A stretch of 64,000 bases of DNA. Source: Dehalobacter sp. 12DCB1 (GTDB taxonomy: Bacteria > Bacillota > Desulfitobacteriia > Desulfitobacteriales > Syntrophobotulaceae). The stretch is taken from contig NZ_POSF01000019.1 of NCBI RefSeq assembly GCF_004343605.1, positions 120,813 through 184,812 on the forward strand. Direction: 5' to 3'. A program made the translations under genes and the position numbers. A model generated the notes under the pieces. It saw only the letters and a program-made list of their open reading frames with translations. It was not told the origin of the DNA and ran no database searches. Shown here piece by piece: positions 1 through 10,446 of the stretch (positions are counted from its first letter, which is position 1; each line of letters starts with the position of its first letter).

Positions 1-425
1 CGGTTGCCTTTCAGCGCCTGGTCAATCCCACACCTGAGAGATTCTTCAGTCACTGCCAGCAGATTTTGAAGTTCCCTACTGATTTCTCCTACCGGCAGTG
101 TAATCGCAGAATCACCAACGTATCCGTCAATGATTGCCCCGCAATCAATACTGATAATATCTCCACTTTTCAGGGCCCTTAAACCCGGGATCCCATGCAC
201 CACTTCTTCATTAATCGAAGTACACAGTGTTGCGGGGAAGCCGTTATACCCTTTGAAGGCAGGAATTGCATTGCATTTGCCAATGTAATCTTCCGCTGCT
301 CTGTCCAGTTGTTCCGTAGTTACTCCCGGGGCAACCATTTTCCGCATCAGTTCCAGAGTTTCTGCCACGATCCGGCCAGCTTTCCGCATGCGGGCAAGCT
401 GTTCCTTACTCTTCAATTCAATCAT
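1..425 (-). CDS. map: Methionine aminopeptidase type I, N-terminal part (cut by window edge)
   Basis: Removes the initiator methionine from nascent proteins in the cytosol. The visible N-terminal ~141 residues begin MIELKSKEQLARMRKAGRIV and include GYNGFPATLCTSINEEVVHG and SGDIISIDCGAIIDGYVGD, where the first two metal-binding aspartates lie. The rest, including the distal metal ligands, lies beyond base 1. The ATG at 425 sits 6 bases after the adk stop, and GGAG in the end of adk serves as its ribosome site, so adk and map are probably translationally coupled. The order secY-adk-map is the usual Firmicute one. Confidence 0.95.
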   Translation of the reverse strand, partial: MIELKSKEQLARMRKAGRIVAETLELMRKMVAPGVTTEQLDRAAEDYIGKCNAIPAFKGYNGFPATLCTSINEEVVHGIPGLRALKSGDIISIDCGAIIDGYVGDSAITLPVGEISRELQNLLAVTEESLRCGIDQALKGN

Positions 426-431
426 GGTTTC

Positions 432-1073
432 TTACTCCAACACACTGAGAACATCGCTGAAAACCTGCTTAATATCCTTATCTCCCTGAATTCTCTTGAG
501 CAAACCTTGGTTGTTATAATATGCAATCAGGGGTTCAGTCTGTGCGTTATACACCTTCAGCCGGTTTTGTGCTGTTTCTAGTGTGTCATCGCTTCTCTGG
601 TAGAGTGCACCGCCGCACTTGTCACAAACATCCTTTTCTTTAGAAGCGTTAAAGACAGTATGGAAGGTTGCTCCGCACTGTTTGCAGACTCTTCTTCCGG
701 TGAGCCGTTCCAAGAGATCTGCTTCGCCCAGTTCAATGTTGATGACTCCGTCCAGAGTAATTTTCATGTCGCTTAAGATTTTCGCCAAAGCATCCGCCTG
801 GGCAGCCGTACGGGGAAACCCGTCCAGAAGGAAACCATTTTGACAGTCAGCCTGAGTCAATCTGTCAGCTACAATCCCAATCGTGACTTCGTCGGGGACG
901 AGGGTTCCAGCATCCATATATTCTTTGGCCTTCAGTCCCAGGGCAGTCTGTTCCTTGATTGCGGCTCTGAACATGTCCCCAGTTGAAATGTGAGGTATAT
1001 GATAATGCTCAATGAGCAAATCAGCTTGTGTTCCTTTTCCTGCTCCAGGAGGACCCATGAGTATCATTCTCAT
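432..1073 (-). CDS. adk: Adenylate kinase
   Basis: Interconverts ATP + AMP and 2 ADP. The 213-residue protein starts [16 protein letters not shown], the P-loop (GPPGAGKGT), followed by the AMP-binding segment [10 protein letters not shown] and [10 protein letters not shown]. The LID domain carries two CxxC pairs (CKQC and CDKC, near residues 130-153), so it is the zinc-binding long form typical of Gram-positives. GGAGG precedes the ATG by 8 bases. It lies 12 bases after secY in the spc operon. Confidence 0.98.
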   Translation of the reverse strand: MRMILMGPPGAGKGTQADLLIEHYHIPHISTGDMFRAAIKEQTALGLKAKEYMDAGTLVPDEVTIGIVADRLTQADCQNGFLLDGFPRTAAQADALAKILSDMKITLDGVINIELGEADLLERLTGRRVCKQCGATFHTVFNASKEKDVCDKCGGALYQRSDDTLETAQNRLKVYNAQTEPLIAYYNNQGLLKRIQGDKDIKQVFSDVLSVLE

Positions 1074-1085
1074 CTCGATTGCCTC

Positions 1086-2375
1086 CTACTTTAAAAATCC
1101 CTGATAGTGACGTTGCATCAGTTGATTCTCCATCTGTTTCATCGTATCAAGAGCAACGCTGACCACAATCAGCAGGGATGTTCCACCTAAATAAATGTTA
1201 TCTATTCCGGTGAACCCCATGATCAGACTGGGGAGAACAGCAATCAGTGCCAGGAATATCCCACCTGCCAAAGTCACTCTGCTCAGGATTTTAAACAGAT
1301 AATCTGAGGTTGGACGGCCCGGACGAATTCCGGGAATAAAGCCACCGTACTTTTTAAGATTATCCGCGACATCTACAGGATTAAAGGTAATTCCTGTATA
1401 GAAATAGGTAAAGAAAATGATGAGCAATGCATACATGATCAAGTACGGTATTGAATAGGCTGAGCCGTTCATCTGCAGCCATTTCTGAGCAAACAGAGCA
1501 AAGGCTGAGTCCTGTGGGAGCCAGGTCGCAATGGTTGCCGGAAAGGCCATTAAGGAAATACCAAAGATAATCGGAATAACACCAGCCTGATTAACTTTTA
1601 ACGGAATATGAGAGCTCTGTCCGCCGTATTGCTTGCGGCCGACAACTCTTTTGGCGTATTGAACCGGAATTCTTCTTTGGCCTTCCTGGATAAATACAAC
1701 AGCGGCAATAATCAGCGCTGCAATAACCACTAAGCCTACGATTGATATCCAGCCAATTTCGCCAACCTTCAGCAGCCCAACCAAGTACTTGATTGCATCC
1801 GGAATCCCAGCTACAATACCGGCAAAGATAATGAGTGAGATACCATTGCCAATGCCATTTTCAGTGATCTGTTCGCCCAGCCACATCAGAAAAGCTGTAC
1901 CTGCGGTCAGTACGACTGCAATCATAATGTAAATTGGAATCCTAAGCGACTCCTGAGGAATCATAAGCGCGCCTCTTAAGCCGATGGTTAGTCCAAAACC
2001 ATTGATGAAACCAAGTACAACAGTACCATAGCGGGTATACTGAACAATCTTTTTCCTGCCCTGATCGCCCTCTTTTGATAGTCTTTCCAGATAAGGAATG
2101 ACGACCGTTAAGAGTTGAATGATGATCGAAGCAGTGATATAGGGCATGATACTTAACGAGAATACAGAGAAGCGTTTCAGGGAGCCACCAGAGAATGTGT
2201 TGAAGAAATCAAACAATCCTCCACTGCCCATCATGTTTTGAAGCACTTCACGATCCATAAACGGAATTGGGATGTGAGACCCAATCCTAAAGACCAGAAG
2301 CATAAGCAAGGTGAACCCTATTTTCTTCCTAATGCTTGAAACTTTCCAGGCATCTTTCAGGGTTTCAAGTATCAA
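1086..2375 (-). CDS. secY: Protein translocase subunit SecY
   Basis: Channel subunit of the SecYEG translocase in the cytoplasmic membrane. The 429 residues show about ten hydrophobic segments. Family landmarks include RIGSHIPIP near the N-terminus, the plug-region GGSLKRFSVFSLSIMPYI, and the cytoplasmic loop RRIPVQYAKRVVGR. The start is TTG (MILETLKDAWK), with GAGGTGG 6 bases upstream, directly after the rplO stop. Co-transcribed with ribosomal genes, as is usual. Confidence 0.97.
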   Translation of the reverse strand: MILETLKDAWKVSSIRKKIGFTLLMLLVFRIGSHIPIPFMDREVLQNMMGSGGLFDFFNTFSGGSLKRFSVFSLSIMPYITASIIIQLLTVVIPYLERLSKEGDQGRKKIVQYTRYGTVVLGFINGFGLTIGLRGALMIPQESLRIPIYIMIAVVLTAGTAFLMWLGEQITENGIGNGISLIIFAGIVAGIPDAIKYLVGLLKVGEIGWISIVGLVVIAALIIAAVVFIQEGQRRIPVQYAKRVVGRKQYGGQSSHIPLKVNQAGVIPIIFGISLMAFPATIATWLPQDSAFALFAQKWLQMNGSAYSIPYLIMYALLIIFFTYFYTGITFNPVDVADNLKKYGGFIPGIRPGRPTSDYLFKILSRVTLAGGIFLALIAVLPSLIMGFTGIDNIYLGGTSLLIVVSVALDTMKQMENQLMQRHYQGFLK

Positions 2376-2376
2376 T

Positions 2377-2820
2377 TTATTCCACCTCTACTTTTCCACC
2401 GGCAGCAGTAATTTTCTCTGCTGCTGTTTTGCTTACCTTATGAACTTTTACGGTTAATGATTTGGTCAATTCCCCGTCTCCGAGTACTTTGACACCATCC
2501 TTGACTTTATTGATGAGTCCAGTCTCAAATAAAGCTTCAATGGTAACTTCTTCACCATTTTCAAATCTTTCTTCAAGATCGGATACATTGATGACCTCAT
2601 ATTCTTTACCAAAATTATTTGTAAAACCGCGTTTCGGAAGTCTGCGGGTAATGGGCATCTGGCCACCTTCAAATCCTGGACGGACACCACCGCCAGAACG
2701 GGCTTTCTGACCCTTGCTGCCACGGCCGGCCGTGTTCCCAAGTCCCGAGCCATTGCCTCTTCCAACACGTTTACGTGATTTGGTCGAACCTTCTGCAGGT
2801 TTGAGTTCATGGAGTTTCAA
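2377..2820 (-). CDS. rplO: 50S ribosomal protein L15
   Basis: Large-subunit assembly protein, 147 residues. The Gly/Arg-rich N-terminus ([19 protein letters not shown]) and the body [14 protein letters not shown] are typical. I place the start at TTG 2820, giving [11 protein letters not shown], because AAGGAGG lies 8 bases upstream. An in-frame GTG at 2829 would overlap that ribosome site. Normally rpmD lies directly upstream, but here only a ~110-base non-coding gap separates it from rpsE. Confidence 0.96.
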   Translation of the reverse strand: MKLHELKPAEGSTKSRKRVGRGNGSGLGNTAGRGSKGQKARSGGGVRPGFEGGQMPITRRLPKRGFTNNFGKEYEVINVSDLEERFENGEEVTIEALFETGLINKVKDGVKVLGDGELTKSLTVKVHKVSKTAAEKITAAGGKVEVE

Positions 2821-2882
2821 TATGGACACCTCCTTACTTGGTGCTGCGATACATTATATCGGTTTATCGTTCCAGGGCCTTT

Positions 2883-2920
2883 GTCGCTCCATTCCACCAT
2901 GGCCGTTGCGACATCAGGCC
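2883..2920 (-). repeat. Dispersed short repeat, copy A, in the rpsE-rplO gap
   Basis: Read on the minus strand, this contains TGGCCTGATGTCGC followed by GGCCATGG and TGGAGCG. It aligns with copies at 11686-11722 and 25218-25255, which share GCCATGGAYGGCAAGGAGCGG. It occupies the place where rpmD would normally be. No open frame of L30 length (about 60 codons) fits in 2821-2929. Confidence 0.6.
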
Positions 2921-2929
2921 ATCATGTCG

Positions 2930-3427
2930 TTAAATGATTTCTTCCACTGCCTTGCCGCGGGCTTTGGCAACGTCAATATCACGCTTCAGCGCCTTGAGGC
3001 CGGCCATCGTTGCATTGACAACGTTATGAGCATTGGAAGATCCCAGCGATTTTGTAAGTATATCTTTAACCCCTGCTACTTCAAGAACAGCACGCACCGG
3101 ACCACCGGCAATAACTCCGGTACCTTTGGCAGCGGGTTTCAGCAGAACCTCACCGGCACCAAATTGGCCGAGAATCGGATGCGGGATCGTTGTTCCTTTT
3201 AAAGGTACAACAATCAGATTCTTCTTAGCATCTTCTACGCCTTTACGAATAGCCTCCGGAACTTCGGTTGCTTTTCCGAGTCCTGCGCCGACAATACCAT
3301 TGCCGTCGCCGACGACAACCAGGGCACTGAAGCTGAAACGTCTTCCGCCTTTGACAACTTTAGCAACACGGGCAATGTGTACAATTTTCTCGGTGAGCTC
3401 CAGTTTACTAGGATCGATATTTGACAA
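2930..3427 (-). CDS. rpsE: 30S ribosomal protein S5
   Basis: Small-subunit protein acting in decoding accuracy, 165 residues. It shows the S5 N-terminal RNA-binding region ([20 protein letters not shown]) and the C-terminal fold ([31 protein letters not shown]). The start is TTG with GGAGGG 7 bases upstream. It follows rplR as usual; the next gene is rplO, not rpmD. Confidence 0.97.
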   Translation of the reverse strand: MSNIDPSKLELTEKIVHIARVAKVVKGGRRFSFSALVVVGDGNGIVGAGLGKATEVPEAIRKGVEDAKKNLIVVPLKGTTIPHPILGQFGAGEVLLKPAAKGTGVIAGGPVRAVLEVAGVKDILTKSLGSSNAHNVVNATMAGLKALKRDIDVAKARGKAVEEII

Positions 3428-3451
3428 TGATTTTCCCTCCTTTTCTAAAGA

Positions 3452-3820
3452 TTAGAAGTCAAGTCCTGCTTCTCTAGCGGCTTCGGCCAGAGCTGCAACT
3501 CTGCCGTGATATAGGCTGCCGCCGCGGTCATAGACCACTTGGGTAATTCCTTTATCCAGTGCTTTTTTCGCAATGAGTTCACCAACTTTTTTGGCTCCCT
3601 CGATGTTTCCTCCGGACAACTCTGCTGCTTTAAACTCAGCATCAAGAGAAGAAGCTGCGGCCAGGGTAATTCCAAGGTCATCGTTAACAACCTGGGCATA
3701 AATATGATTTAAGCTTCTAAATACCGCCATACGTGGTCTTTCGACTGTGCCCTGGATTCTTTTGCGGACACTTTTATGCTTCTGTTTCAGAATTTGTCTG
3801 CGGTCACTCTTTTTAATCAA
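3452..3820 (-). CDS. rplR: 50S ribosomal protein L18
   Basis: Binds 5S rRNA with L5 and L25 in the central protuberance. The 122 residues include the 5S-binding region [20 protein letters not shown] and the C-terminal [23 protein letters not shown]. The start is TTG at 3820 (MIKKSDRRQ), about 9 bases after AAGGA. A nearby ATG is out of frame. Confidence 0.96.
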   Translation of the reverse strand: MIKKSDRRQILKQKHKSVRKRIQGTVERPRMAVFRSLNHIYAQVVNDDLGITLAAASSLDAEFKAAELSGGNIEGAKKVGELIAKKALDKGITQVVYDRGGSLYHGRVAALAEAAREAGLDF

Positions 3821-3863
3821 GCTTTTTCATCCTTTCTACGCGGCAAGAGATTTTGCCCTTACC

Positions 3864-4406
3864 TTATTTCTTACCGCCGGTTTTACCTTCCTTGCGGCGG
3901 ATGACTTCTTTTTCGTATTTAATCCCTTTACCTTTATACGGTTCCGGTTCACGTTGCTTACGAACATCTGCAGCAAAATTACCGACTTGTTCCTTATCGA
4001 TTCCTTTAATAATCACCTTGTTCGGTGCGGGAACTTCGACTTCGATCCCTTCATAGGGTTCCATTTCTACGGGATGAGATTTGCCGACAGTAAGCACAAG
4101 TTTTTTACCTGAAAGAGCAGCACGATATCCTACTCCGACAAGATCCAAATTCTTGCTAAACCCGTTTGATACGCCTTCCACCATATTGGCAAGAAGGGTG
4201 CGGGTCAGTCCGTGAAGCGAACGGTAGAAAGGTTCGTCGTTGGGACGGGTAACGCTGATTGTATTTTCTTCTACTTGAATACCGATTTCAGGCCGGAATT
4301 CTCTGGTAAGCGTTCCTTTAGGGCCTTTAACGGTAACGACCTGACCTTCTTGTTTAACTTCCACCCCACCTGGAATGGTGATTGCTTTTCTACCAATTCG
4401 AGACAT
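3864..4406 (-). CDS. rplF: 50S ribosomal protein L6
   Basis: Large-subunit protein near the factor-binding site, 180 residues. Two repeated L6 domains are visible, starting [17 protein letters not shown]. The conserved C-terminal part is [19 protein letters not shown] followed by the basic [10 protein letters not shown] tail. GGAGG precedes the ATG. Position between rpsH and rplR is standard. Confidence 0.97.
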   Translation of the reverse strand: MSRIGRKAITIPGGVEVKQEGQVVTVKGPKGTLTREFRPEIGIQVEENTISVTRPNDEPFYRSLHGLTRTLLANMVEGVSNGFSKNLDLVGVGYRAALSGKKLVLTVGKSHPVEMEPYEGIEVEVPAPNKVIIKGIDKEQVGNFAADVRKQREPEPYKGKGIKYEKEVIRRKEGKTGGKK

Positions 4407-4424
4407 ATTCTACACCTCCATCCT

Positions 4425-4826
4425 TTACCAAATATAGCAGATAACTTCTCCACCTAAACCTTCATTGCGTGCCTGTCTGTCAGGCATGATGCCTTTGGAG
4501 GTAGATATCACAGCAACGCCCAGACCTCCTAAGACTTTAGGAATCTGGTCTTTTTTCGCATAAACTCTTAAGCCGGGGCGGCTGATACGTTTCAAGCCGG
4601 TGATGACTCTTTCCCGGTTAGGGCCGTACTTAAGGTATAGTCTCAAGACCCCCTGTTTATTGTCATCAATATATTCATAATCCTTGATAAAGCCTTCCTG
4701 TTTCAATAGTTCGGCCAGAGCCTTCTTAATGCTTGAAGCAGGTATTTCAACTTTATCGTGGTAAACCATCCCGGCATTCCGGATCCGTGTCAGGAAATCG
4801 GCGATAGGATCTGATGTTATTGACAC
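4425..4826 (-). CDS. rpsH: 30S ribosomal protein S8
   Basis: Primary 16S rRNA-binding protein of the central domain, 133 residues. It has the N-terminal [14 protein letters not shown] and the C-terminal signature [21 protein letters not shown]. The start is GTG, 8 bases after GGGGG. In enterobacteria S8 represses the spc operon; no such site was identified here. Confidence 0.97.
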   Translation of the reverse strand: MSITSDPIADFLTRIRNAGMVYHDKVEIPASSIKKALAELLKQEGFIKDYEYIDDNKQGVLRLYLKYGPNRERVITGLKRISRPGLRVYAKKDQIPKVLGGLGVAVISTSKGIMPDRQARNEGLGGEVICYIW

Positions 4827-4854
4827 TTTTATTTCCCCCTTTCTCCAATAATGC

Positions 4855-5034
4855 TTACCAACTAGCCTTGGTTACACCAGGCAGCTCGCCTTTATAAGCC
4901 AGTTCTCTGAAGCATATCCTGCATATTCCAAATTTTCTCATGTAAGCGTGCGGACGGCCACAGATCTTGCAGCGGTTATGCACGCGTACAGAATATTTTG
5001 GTTGGTGACGAACAATCATTGACGTCTTGGCCAT
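4855..5034 (-). CDS. rpsN: 30S ribosomal protein S14, type Z (zinc form)
   Basis: A 59-residue gene between rplE and rpsH. It begins [18 protein letters not shown] and ends [11 protein letters not shown]. Two CxxC pairs (C22-x2-C25 and C38-x2-C41) form the zinc knuckle, so this is the short zinc-dependent S14 used in zinc-sufficient Gram-positives. Zinc-free paralogues exist in some Firmicutes; none is in this window. Confidence 0.97.
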   Translation of the reverse strand: MAKTSMIVRHQPKYSVRVHNRCKICGRPHAYMRKFGICRICFRELAYKGELPGVTKASW

Positions 5035-5054
5035 ATCTTAAGCCTCCTTCATAT

Positions 5055-5594
5055 CTAGTCCTTAAACGGCATTCTGAATGCTTTAAGCAGTTCCTTTGCT
5101 TCTTCATCAGTGTTCGCCGTTGTCACAAAGACGATATCCATTCCTCTAATTTTATCAATTTTGTCAAAGTTGATTTCCGGGAATATCAACTGCTCTTTGA
5201 TACCGAGGGTATAATTGCCTCTGCCGTCAAAAGCCTTAGCGGACACTCCCTGAAAATCTCTGACGCGAGGAAGCGCTACATTCAGCAGCCTGTCAACAAA
5301 CTCATACATCCGGTCACCTCTTAAAGTAACCTTCACACCAATTGGCATGCCTGCACGAAGCTTAAACGCTGCAATCGACTTCTTCGCCCGTGTTACGACC
5401 GGTTTTTGACCCGTAATCGTCATGAGATCATCTACAGCAGAATCAATGGCTTTCGGATTTTGAATGGCTTCTCCCAGGCCTATATTGATAACCACTTTTT
5501 CCAGACGCGGTGTTTGCATAATATTTTTATAATCAAATTTCTTCTGCAGAGCCGGGGTTATCTCATTTTTATAATAATCTCTTAAGCGAGCCAC
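5055..5594 (-). CDS. rplE: 50S ribosomal protein L5
   Basis: 5S rRNA-binding protein of the central protuberance, 179 residues. Landmarks are [20 protein letters not shown], the [16 protein letters not shown] segment and the C-terminal [20 protein letters not shown]. The GTG start at 5594 has GGAGG 7 bases upstream. An internal ATG later in the frame would delete conserved sequence. Confidence 0.97.
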   Translation of the reverse strand: MARLRDYYKNEITPALQKKFDYKNIMQTPRLEKVVINIGLGEAIQNPKAIDSAVDDLMTITGQKPVVTRAKKSIAAFKLRAGMPIGVKVTLRGDRMYEFVDRLLNVALPRVRDFQGVSAKAFDGRGNYTLGIKEQLIFPEINFDKIDKIRGMDIVFVTTANTDEEAKELLKAFRMPFKD

Positions 5595-5615
5595 CAGAGT
5601 ACCTCCCTTCCAGAA

Positions 5616-5960
5616 TTACTTCTTATTTTCTTCCGGCAAATTGTGTCCGCAATTCTTGCAGACTCTCACTTTACCTTCTCCAGTAATCTTCATACTTTTC
5701 CTGGTGACAGAATTACATTCTGTACAAAACAACATCACATTGGAGCTGTGAATCGGAGCTTCTTTATCGACAATTCCACCCTGAGGCATATCTTTGGTCG
5801 GTTTCTGATGTTTCTTTACAATGTTGACCTTCTCGACTACGACTCTGCTCTTCTGGGGAAGAACCTCAAGAACCTTGCCTTTTTTTCCGGCATCCTTGCC
5901 GGTTATTACCATGACCATATCGCCTTTTCTGACGTTTACTTTTGTTCTTTCGGCGGACAT
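5616..5960 (-). CDS. rplX: 50S ribosomal protein L24
   Basis: Assembly initiator of the large subunit, 114 residues. It has the N-terminal KOW motif (KGDMVMVITGKDAGKKGKVL) and then VVEKVNIVKKHQKP. The C-terminal extension has two CxxC pairs (CTEC and CKNC), suggesting a zinc-binding tail, and the chain is slightly longer than the usual ~103-105 residues. GGAGG precedes the ATG. Confidence 0.97.
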   Translation of the reverse strand: MSAERTKVNVRKGDMVMVITGKDAGKKGKVLEVLPQKSRVVVEKVNIVKKHQKPTKDMPQGGIVDKEAPIHSSNVMLFCTECNSVTRKSMKITGEGKVRVCKNCGHNLPEENKK

Positions 5961-5987
5961 TATAACTTCACCTCCGTCCGGTTTTTT

Positions 5988-6356
5988 CTATAGTACTTCC
6001 GGTGCCAGCGAAACGATTTTCATGTAATCCTTTTCTCTCAGTTCACGGGCAACGGGTCCAAAAATACGTGTGCCTTTCGGACTTTTGTCATCTTTAATAA
6101 TGACTGCTGCATTTTCGGAAAATCGGATATATGAACCGTCTGGTCTTTTAATTTCTTTGGTAGTACGGACAACAACAGCTTTGACAACATCACCTTTTTT
6201 GACAACGCCGCCTGGTGTTGCTTCTTTAACCGCAGCAACGATGACATCACCAATTGTTGCGTAACGACGTTTAGAACCACCCAACACACGGATACATAAA
6301 AGTTTTTTTGCTCCGGTATTATCTCCCACTTTAAGGGTTGATTCAGCCTGAATCAT
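5988..6356 (-). CDS. rplN: 50S ribosomal protein L14
   Basis: Inter-subunit bridge protein, 122 residues. It begins [20 protein letters not shown] and has the L14 signature around [20 protein letters not shown]. The C-terminus [20 protein letters not shown] is typical. AGGAGG lies upstream of the ATG. Confidence 0.98.
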   Translation of the reverse strand: MIQAESTLKVGDNTGAKKLLCIRVLGGSKRRYATIGDVIVAAVKEATPGGVVKKGDVVKAVVVRTTKEIKRPDGSYIRFSENAAVIIKDDKSPKGTRIFGPVARELREKDYMKIVSLAPEVL

Positions 6357-6398
6357 TGGGCGGAACCTCCTTTCTTAGCTGCTTGATATTTCCTCGGC

Positions 6399-6659
6399 TT
6401 AGAGAATAACCGCTTTTTCAACAACTTTGACCAGTCTCCAGTTTTTTTCTTTGCTTAACGGTCTGGTCTCCATAATCAGGACGGTATCCCCTAATCTAGC
6501 CTCGTTATTCTCATCATGCGCCTTGTATTTTTTGGTAACCTTTACTGTTTTATGATAGATTGGATGTTTTTTTCTGGTTTCAATTGCAACAACAATCGTT
6601 TTATCCATTTTATCGCTGACAACTTTGCCATATTGCGTTTTGCGCATTGTTCTTTCCAA
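6399..6659 (-). CDS. rpsQ: 30S ribosomal protein S17
   Basis: 16S rRNA-binding protein, 86 residues. Its core is [20 protein letters not shown] followed by [19 protein letters not shown]. The start is TTG at 6659 ([12 protein letters not shown]), with GGAGG 8 bases upstream. This matches the family N-terminus MERN-RK; longer in-frame starts have no ribosome site and run into rpmC. Confidence 0.96.
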   Translation of the reverse strand: MERTMRKTQYGKVVSDKMDKTIVVAIETRKKHPIYHKTVKVTKKYKAHDENNEARLGDTVLIMETRPLSKEKNWRLVKVVEKAVIL

Positions 6660-6681
6660 TGTTTTTGCCTCCTTTCCTACC

Positions 6682-6882
6682 TTAAGCACGTTTGAGCTCG
6701 CGCTCACGGAGAATGGTTTTGCCTCTCGCGATCCCTTTACGAACCTCTTTGATCCGCATCGGGTTATCAAGTTGTCCTGTAGCTAATTGGAAACGCAAAT
6801 TGAATAATTCCGTTTTGAGTCCGTCAATCTGTTTCAGGAGCTCTTCATCGGTCATATCACGGAAATTCTTATTCTTCGCCAT
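6682..6882 (-). CDS. rpmC: 50S ribosomal protein L29
   Basis: Protein at the peptide exit site that contacts signal recognition particle and trigger factor, 66 residues. It begins [20 protein letters not shown] and contains the signature [20 protein letters not shown]. The ATG at 6882 lies inside the end of rplP, a 14-base overlap, consistent with translational coupling. Confidence 0.96.
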   Translation of the reverse strand: MAKNKNFRDMTDEELLKQIDGLKTELFNLRFQLATGQLDNPMRIKEVRKGIARGKTILRERELKRA

Positions 6883-7321
6883 CTGCGCCACCTCCAACCT
6901 GTTCTTCAGCCTGATCCTCTTTGCGGACAAACTTGCATTTAATCGGAAGTTTATGAGCTGCAAGTCTTAAGGCTTCACGGGCAACTTCCTCGGGAATACC
7001 TGCAAGTTCGAACATGACTCTGTTGGGTTTGATAACAGCAATCCAGTATTCCGGAGTACCTTTACCACTACCCATTCTAGTCTCAGCCGGCTTTGCCGTG
7101 ATCGGCCTATCAGGAAAGATATTGATCCATACTTTGCCGCCACGCTTAATGTAACGCGTCATTGCGATACGAGCTGCCTCAATCTGCCGGTTGGTGACCC
7201 AGGCATTCTCGAGCGCCATCAATCCATATTCACCGTAAACTACTTTAGTACCTCTCTGAGCCTTTCCTTTAAGACTCGGACGATGTTGTTTACGATGCTT
7301 TACTCTGGTTGGTACTAACAT
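6869..7321 (-). CDS. rplP: 50S ribosomal protein L16
   Basis: Large-subunit protein near the A-site tRNA elbow, 150 residues. It begins [19 protein letters not shown] and contains [36 protein letters not shown] and [16 protein letters not shown]. Its acidic C-terminal extension (GGGADGEE) makes it a few residues longer than the usual ~144. Only one base separates it from rpsC. Confidence 0.97.
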   Translation of the reverse strand: MLVPTRVKHRKQHRPSLKGKAQRGTKVVYGEYGLMALENAWVTNRQIEAARIAMTRYIKRGGKVWINIFPDRPITAKPAETRMGSGKGTPEYWIAVIKPNRVMFELAGIPEEVAREALRLAAHKLPIKCKFVRKEDQAEEQVGGGADGEE

Positions 7322-7322
7322 T

Positions 7323-7982
7323 TTATAATCCTCCTTCCTCCTGAACGGACTTCTTGGTCGGAAGAACTTCTCCACGGTAAATCCATACTTTTACGCCAAT
7401 TTTGCCATACGTTGTATTGGCTTCGGAAAATCCATAGTCAATGTCTGCCCGTAGGGTATGAAGAGGAACTTTTCCCTCGTTATACCATTCTGTACGGGCA
7501 ATTTCAGCTCCACCCAGACGTCCGCTGCATGAAATTTTGATTCCCTGGGCACCTGCACGCATGGTACGGCCTACAGTCTGTTTCATCGCTCTCCGGAAGG
7601 AAATGCGTTTTTCAAGCTGCTGAGCGACACTGTCAGCCACCAGCTTGGCATCCAGTTCAGGCTTCTTGATTTCAACAATATTAACTGCAACCTGTTTGCC
7701 GGTCATTGTTTCCAATGCCTTGCGCAGGTTTTCAACTTCAGCGCCGCCGCGACCGATTACAATCCCAGGTTTTGCAGCATGAACAGATACTTTGACCCTG
7801 TTTGCAGCGCGCTCTATTTCAACTTTAGGAACTCCAGCTTGTTGGAGTTTGTCGGTTACAAATTTACGAATTTTTAAGTCTTCGTGGAGGAGCTCCCTGT
7901 AGTTCTTATCAGCATACCAGCGGCCTTCCCACGAACGGATAATGCCAATACGAAGACCTTTGGGGTTAACTTTTTGACCCAT
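7323..7982 (-). CDS. rpsC: 30S ribosomal protein S3
   Basis: mRNA-entry protein of the small subunit, 219 residues, starting [20 protein letters not shown]. The KH domain is visible ([20 protein letters not shown]), and the C-terminal domain has [20 protein letters not shown]. Longer in-frame starts overlap rplV and lack the family N-terminus. Confidence 0.97.
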   Translation of the reverse strand: MGQKVNPKGLRIGIIRSWEGRWYADKNYRELLHEDLKIRKFVTDKLQQAGVPKVEIERAANRVKVSVHAAKPGIVIGRGGAEVENLRKALETMTGKQVAVNIVEIKKPELDAKLVADSVAQQLEKRISFRRAMKQTVGRTMRAGAQGIKISCSGRLGGAEIARTEWYNEGKVPLHTLRADIDYGFSEANTTYGKIGVKVWIYRGEVLPTKKSVQEEGGL

Positions 7983-7989
7983 GCTTTGC

Positions 7990-8331
7990 CTATTCCTCCT
8001 TCTTATCCCCGACGACAACGGTAATGTGACTGGTCCGTTTACGGATCCTGTCAGCTCTTCCTTGCGCCCGAGGCATGATACGCTTTAAGGTTGGTCCCTG
8101 ATCAACAAATACTTTGGTAACATACAGATCATCCGGACTCATTTCCAGGTTGTGTTCCGCGTTTGCTACTGCTGACTTCAACACCTTGCCAACCGGTTCA
8201 GCAGATATATTCGGCGTAAATTTCAAGATCGCCATCGCTTCTTCAACTTTCTTGCCGCGAATCAGATCTACAACCAGGCGCACCTTGCGAGGAGAGATAC
8301 GGATAAATTTAGCAACTGCTTTTGTTTCCAT
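7990..8331 (-). CDS. rplV: 50S ribosomal protein L22
   Basis: Lines the peptide exit tunnel, 113 residues. It starts [20 protein letters not shown] and ends with the tunnel loop region [20 protein letters not shown], where macrolide-resistance changes are known in other species. Nothing unusual in that loop is visible. It sits 7 bases before rpsC. Confidence 0.97.
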   Translation of the reverse strand: METKAVAKFIRISPRKVRLVVDLIRGKKVEEAMAILKFTPNISAEPVGKVLKSAVANAEHNLEMSPDDLYVTKVFVDQGPTLKRIMPRAQGRADRIRKRTSHITVVVGDKKEE

Positions 8332-8351
8332 TTTTCTTTACCTCCTCTCAA

Positions 8352-8633
8352 CTAGCGTAAGCCGCTCGATTTTTCACTTCCGGCATGTCCTTTGAAAGTC
8401 CGGGTCAATGCAAATTCACCAAGTTTGTGCCCGACCATATCTTCTGTAATATAAACAGGTACATGCTTGCGTCCGTCATGGACGGCAATTGTATGACCAA
8501 TCATCTGTGGGAAAATGGTGGATCGTCTGGACCAAGTCTTCAATACTCTCTTCTCGCCGTTTTTATTCATATCTTCCACCCGTTCTAACAAACGAGCGCT
8601 GACATAAGGTCCCTTTTTTAGAGATCTGCCCAT
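8352..8633 (-). CDS. rpsS: 30S ribosomal protein S19
   Basis: Small-subunit head protein that pairs with S13, 93 residues. It begins [20 protein letters not shown] and carries the signature [19 protein letters not shown] and [16 protein letters not shown]. Standard place between rplB and rplV. Confidence 0.98.
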   Translation of the reverse strand: MGRSLKKGPYVSARLLERVEDMNKNGEKRVLKTWSRRSTIFPQMIGHTIAVHDGRKHVPVYITEDMVGHKLGEFALTRTFKGHAGSEKSSGLR

Positions 8634-8651
8634 TATGAGGTCTCCTTTCGC

Positions 8652-9482
8652 TTACTTCTTATCTCTACGCTTGACAATAAACTTATTGCTTTGGTTCTTC
8701 TTTTTCCTAGTCTTGGCGCCGAGGGCTGGTTTACCCCAAGGAGTGACAGGATTACGTCCAATCGGGTTACGTCCTTCACCACCGCCATGGGGGTGATCAC
8801 ACGGGTTCATGACTGAACCGCGGACTGTCGGACGAATCCCGAGCCAACGGGATCTTCCAGCTTTACCGATTGTCACGTTTTCAAAATCCAGGTTTCCGAC
8901 CTGGCCAATCGTGGCCCGGCACTCAATGTGGATCATTCTCATTTCTCCCGACGGGAGTCTGAGTGTTGCATAACTGCCTTCTTTGGCCATCAACTGAGCT
9001 GATCCGCCGGCTGACCGGACTAACTGACCGCCTTTGCCGGGTTTCATCTCAATATTATGGATCAGTGTTCCGACCGGGATATTCTTAAGCTTTAACGTAT
9101 TGCCGGTTTTGATATCAGCTTGTTCGCCACTTACAATTTCCTGGCCCACCTTAAGTCCATTGGGAGCAATAATGTAACTTTTAAAGCCGTCAGCATAGTT
9201 TAGAAGAGCGATGTTAGCAGAACGGTTCGGATCATATTCAATGCTAGCAACCTTGGCAGGAACGCCATCTTTAATTCTTTTAAAATCTATCAGACGATAA
9301 CGTCTCTTGTGGCCGCCGCCTTGATGACGAACTGTCAGACGTCCTTCATTATTCCTTCCACCCTTCTTGCGCAAGGGGGCGATAAGGGAACGTTCAGGCT
9401 CATTCCTGGTAATCTCATCGAAATTCAGTACAGTCATCTGTCTGCGTCCCGGAGATGTTGGTTTGTACGATCTAATTGGCAT
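8652..9482 (-). CDS. rplB: 50S ribosomal protein L2
   Basis: Essential for subunit joining and peptidyl transfer, 276 residues. It contains the RNA-binding core and the C-terminal [20 protein letters not shown] with the conserved histidine, ending in a very basic [17 protein letters not shown] tail. ATG start, standard length. Confidence 0.98.
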   Translation of the reverse strand: MPIRSYKPTSPGRRQMTVLNFDEITRNEPERSLIAPLRKKGGRNNEGRLTVRHQGGGHKRRYRLIDFKRIKDGVPAKVASIEYDPNRSANIALLNYADGFKSYIIAPNGLKVGQEIVSGEQADIKTGNTLKLKNIPVGTLIHNIEMKPGKGGQLVRSAGGSAQLMAKEGSYATLRLPSGEMRMIHIECRATIGQVGNLDFENVTIGKAGRSRWLGIRPTVRGSVMNPCDHPHGGGEGRNPIGRNPVTPWGKPALGAKTRKKKNQSNKFIVKRRDKK

Positions 9483-9508
9483 TTTTTTCTACCTCCTTTG
9501 CCTTAAAA

Positions 9509-9796
9509 CTACAGACCTGCAAATCCTTCAATTTTGTCGCCGGCCTTCAGGGTTACAATAGCTTTCTTCCTGGTAGGTGTCATACCTGAATAACGGCCCT
9601 GGCGTTTTTCTTTTCCTTTAACCTTCATGGTGCGAACGTCATCAACTTTAACTTTGAACATTTTCTCTACAGCTGATTTGATTTCAATCTTATTAGCCGC
9701 AGTGCTAACCCAGAAGGAGTATTTATTTTCCTCTACCAATCCGACCGATTTTTCAGAAATGACCGGGCGAATCAGCACGTCACGAGCATCACGCAT
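9509..9796 (-). CDS. rplW: 50S ribosomal protein L23
   Basis: Exit-site docking protein for trigger factor and SRP, 95 residues. It begins [20 protein letters not shown] and includes [20 protein letters not shown]. The start overlaps the end of rplD by 8 bases, indicating translational coupling. Confidence 0.97.
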   Translation of the reverse strand: MRDARDVLIRPVISEKSVGLVEENKYSFWVSTAANKIEIKSAVEKMFKVKVDDVRTMKVKGKEKRQGRYSGMTPTRKKAIVTLKAGDKIEGFAGL

Positions 9797-10421
9797 TGCT
9801 CAGCACCTCCTCAGTCTTCATCACAGCCGCCTTGGTAAATATCACAAAATCATATTTTAAAAGATCTACAACATTTAAGGCATCTGCTCTTGAGGTAAGC
9901 ACTCCCTGTATGTTGCGCGCAGAGACCAGAACGTTATTATCGTCATTGTTCTCCACAACGAGAAGCGCTTTTTTATCAATTTTCAGAGCTTCCAGAAGTT
10001 TAACCATTTCTTTGGTTTTTGGCTGCTCAAAGCTGATTTGATCAATTACGATCAGGCTGTTGTCAATCACTTTGCTGGAAAGTGCTGAGCACAAAGCCAG
10101 TCTCTTCACTTTCTTAGGAAGCTTTTTACTATAGTCTCTCGGTTTTGGCCCGAATACGATGCCGCCGCCTCTCCAGAGCGGTGAACGGATGGTGCCAGCT
10201 CTGGCCCGACCTGTTCCTTTTTGTTTCCAAGGCTTGCGACCGCCACCTCTGACTTCGCTCCGACCTAATGTAGAATGGGTGCCGACTCTGGCGTTTGCCA
10301 GCTGGGCTACAACAGCGGAATGCATAACATGGGTATTGGGCTCTATTCCAAATATCGTTTCATTTAATTCCATTTCTCCAACCGGAGATCCTTGCATATT
10401 TACAACCTGTACCTTAGGCAT
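9789..10421 (-). CDS. rplD: 50S ribosomal protein L4
   Basis: Tunnel protein, 210 residues. The extended loop reads [20 protein letters not shown] and [19 protein letters not shown], followed by [18 protein letters not shown]. In enterobacteria L4 autoregulates the S10 operon; no equivalent leader can be assigned here. Confidence 0.97.
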   Translation of the reverse strand: MPKVQVVNMQGSPVGEMELNETIFGIEPNTHVMHSAVVAQLANARVGTHSTLGRSEVRGGGRKPWKQKGTGRARAGTIRSPLWRGGGIVFGPKPRDYSKKLPKKVKRLALCSALSSKVIDNSLIVIDQISFEQPKTKEMVKLLEALKIDKKALLVVENNDDNNVLVSARNIQGVLTSRADALNVVDLLKYDFVIFTKAAVMKTEEVLSNA

Positions 10422-10446
10422 TGCTTTATCCTCCTTTCCTTACGGA

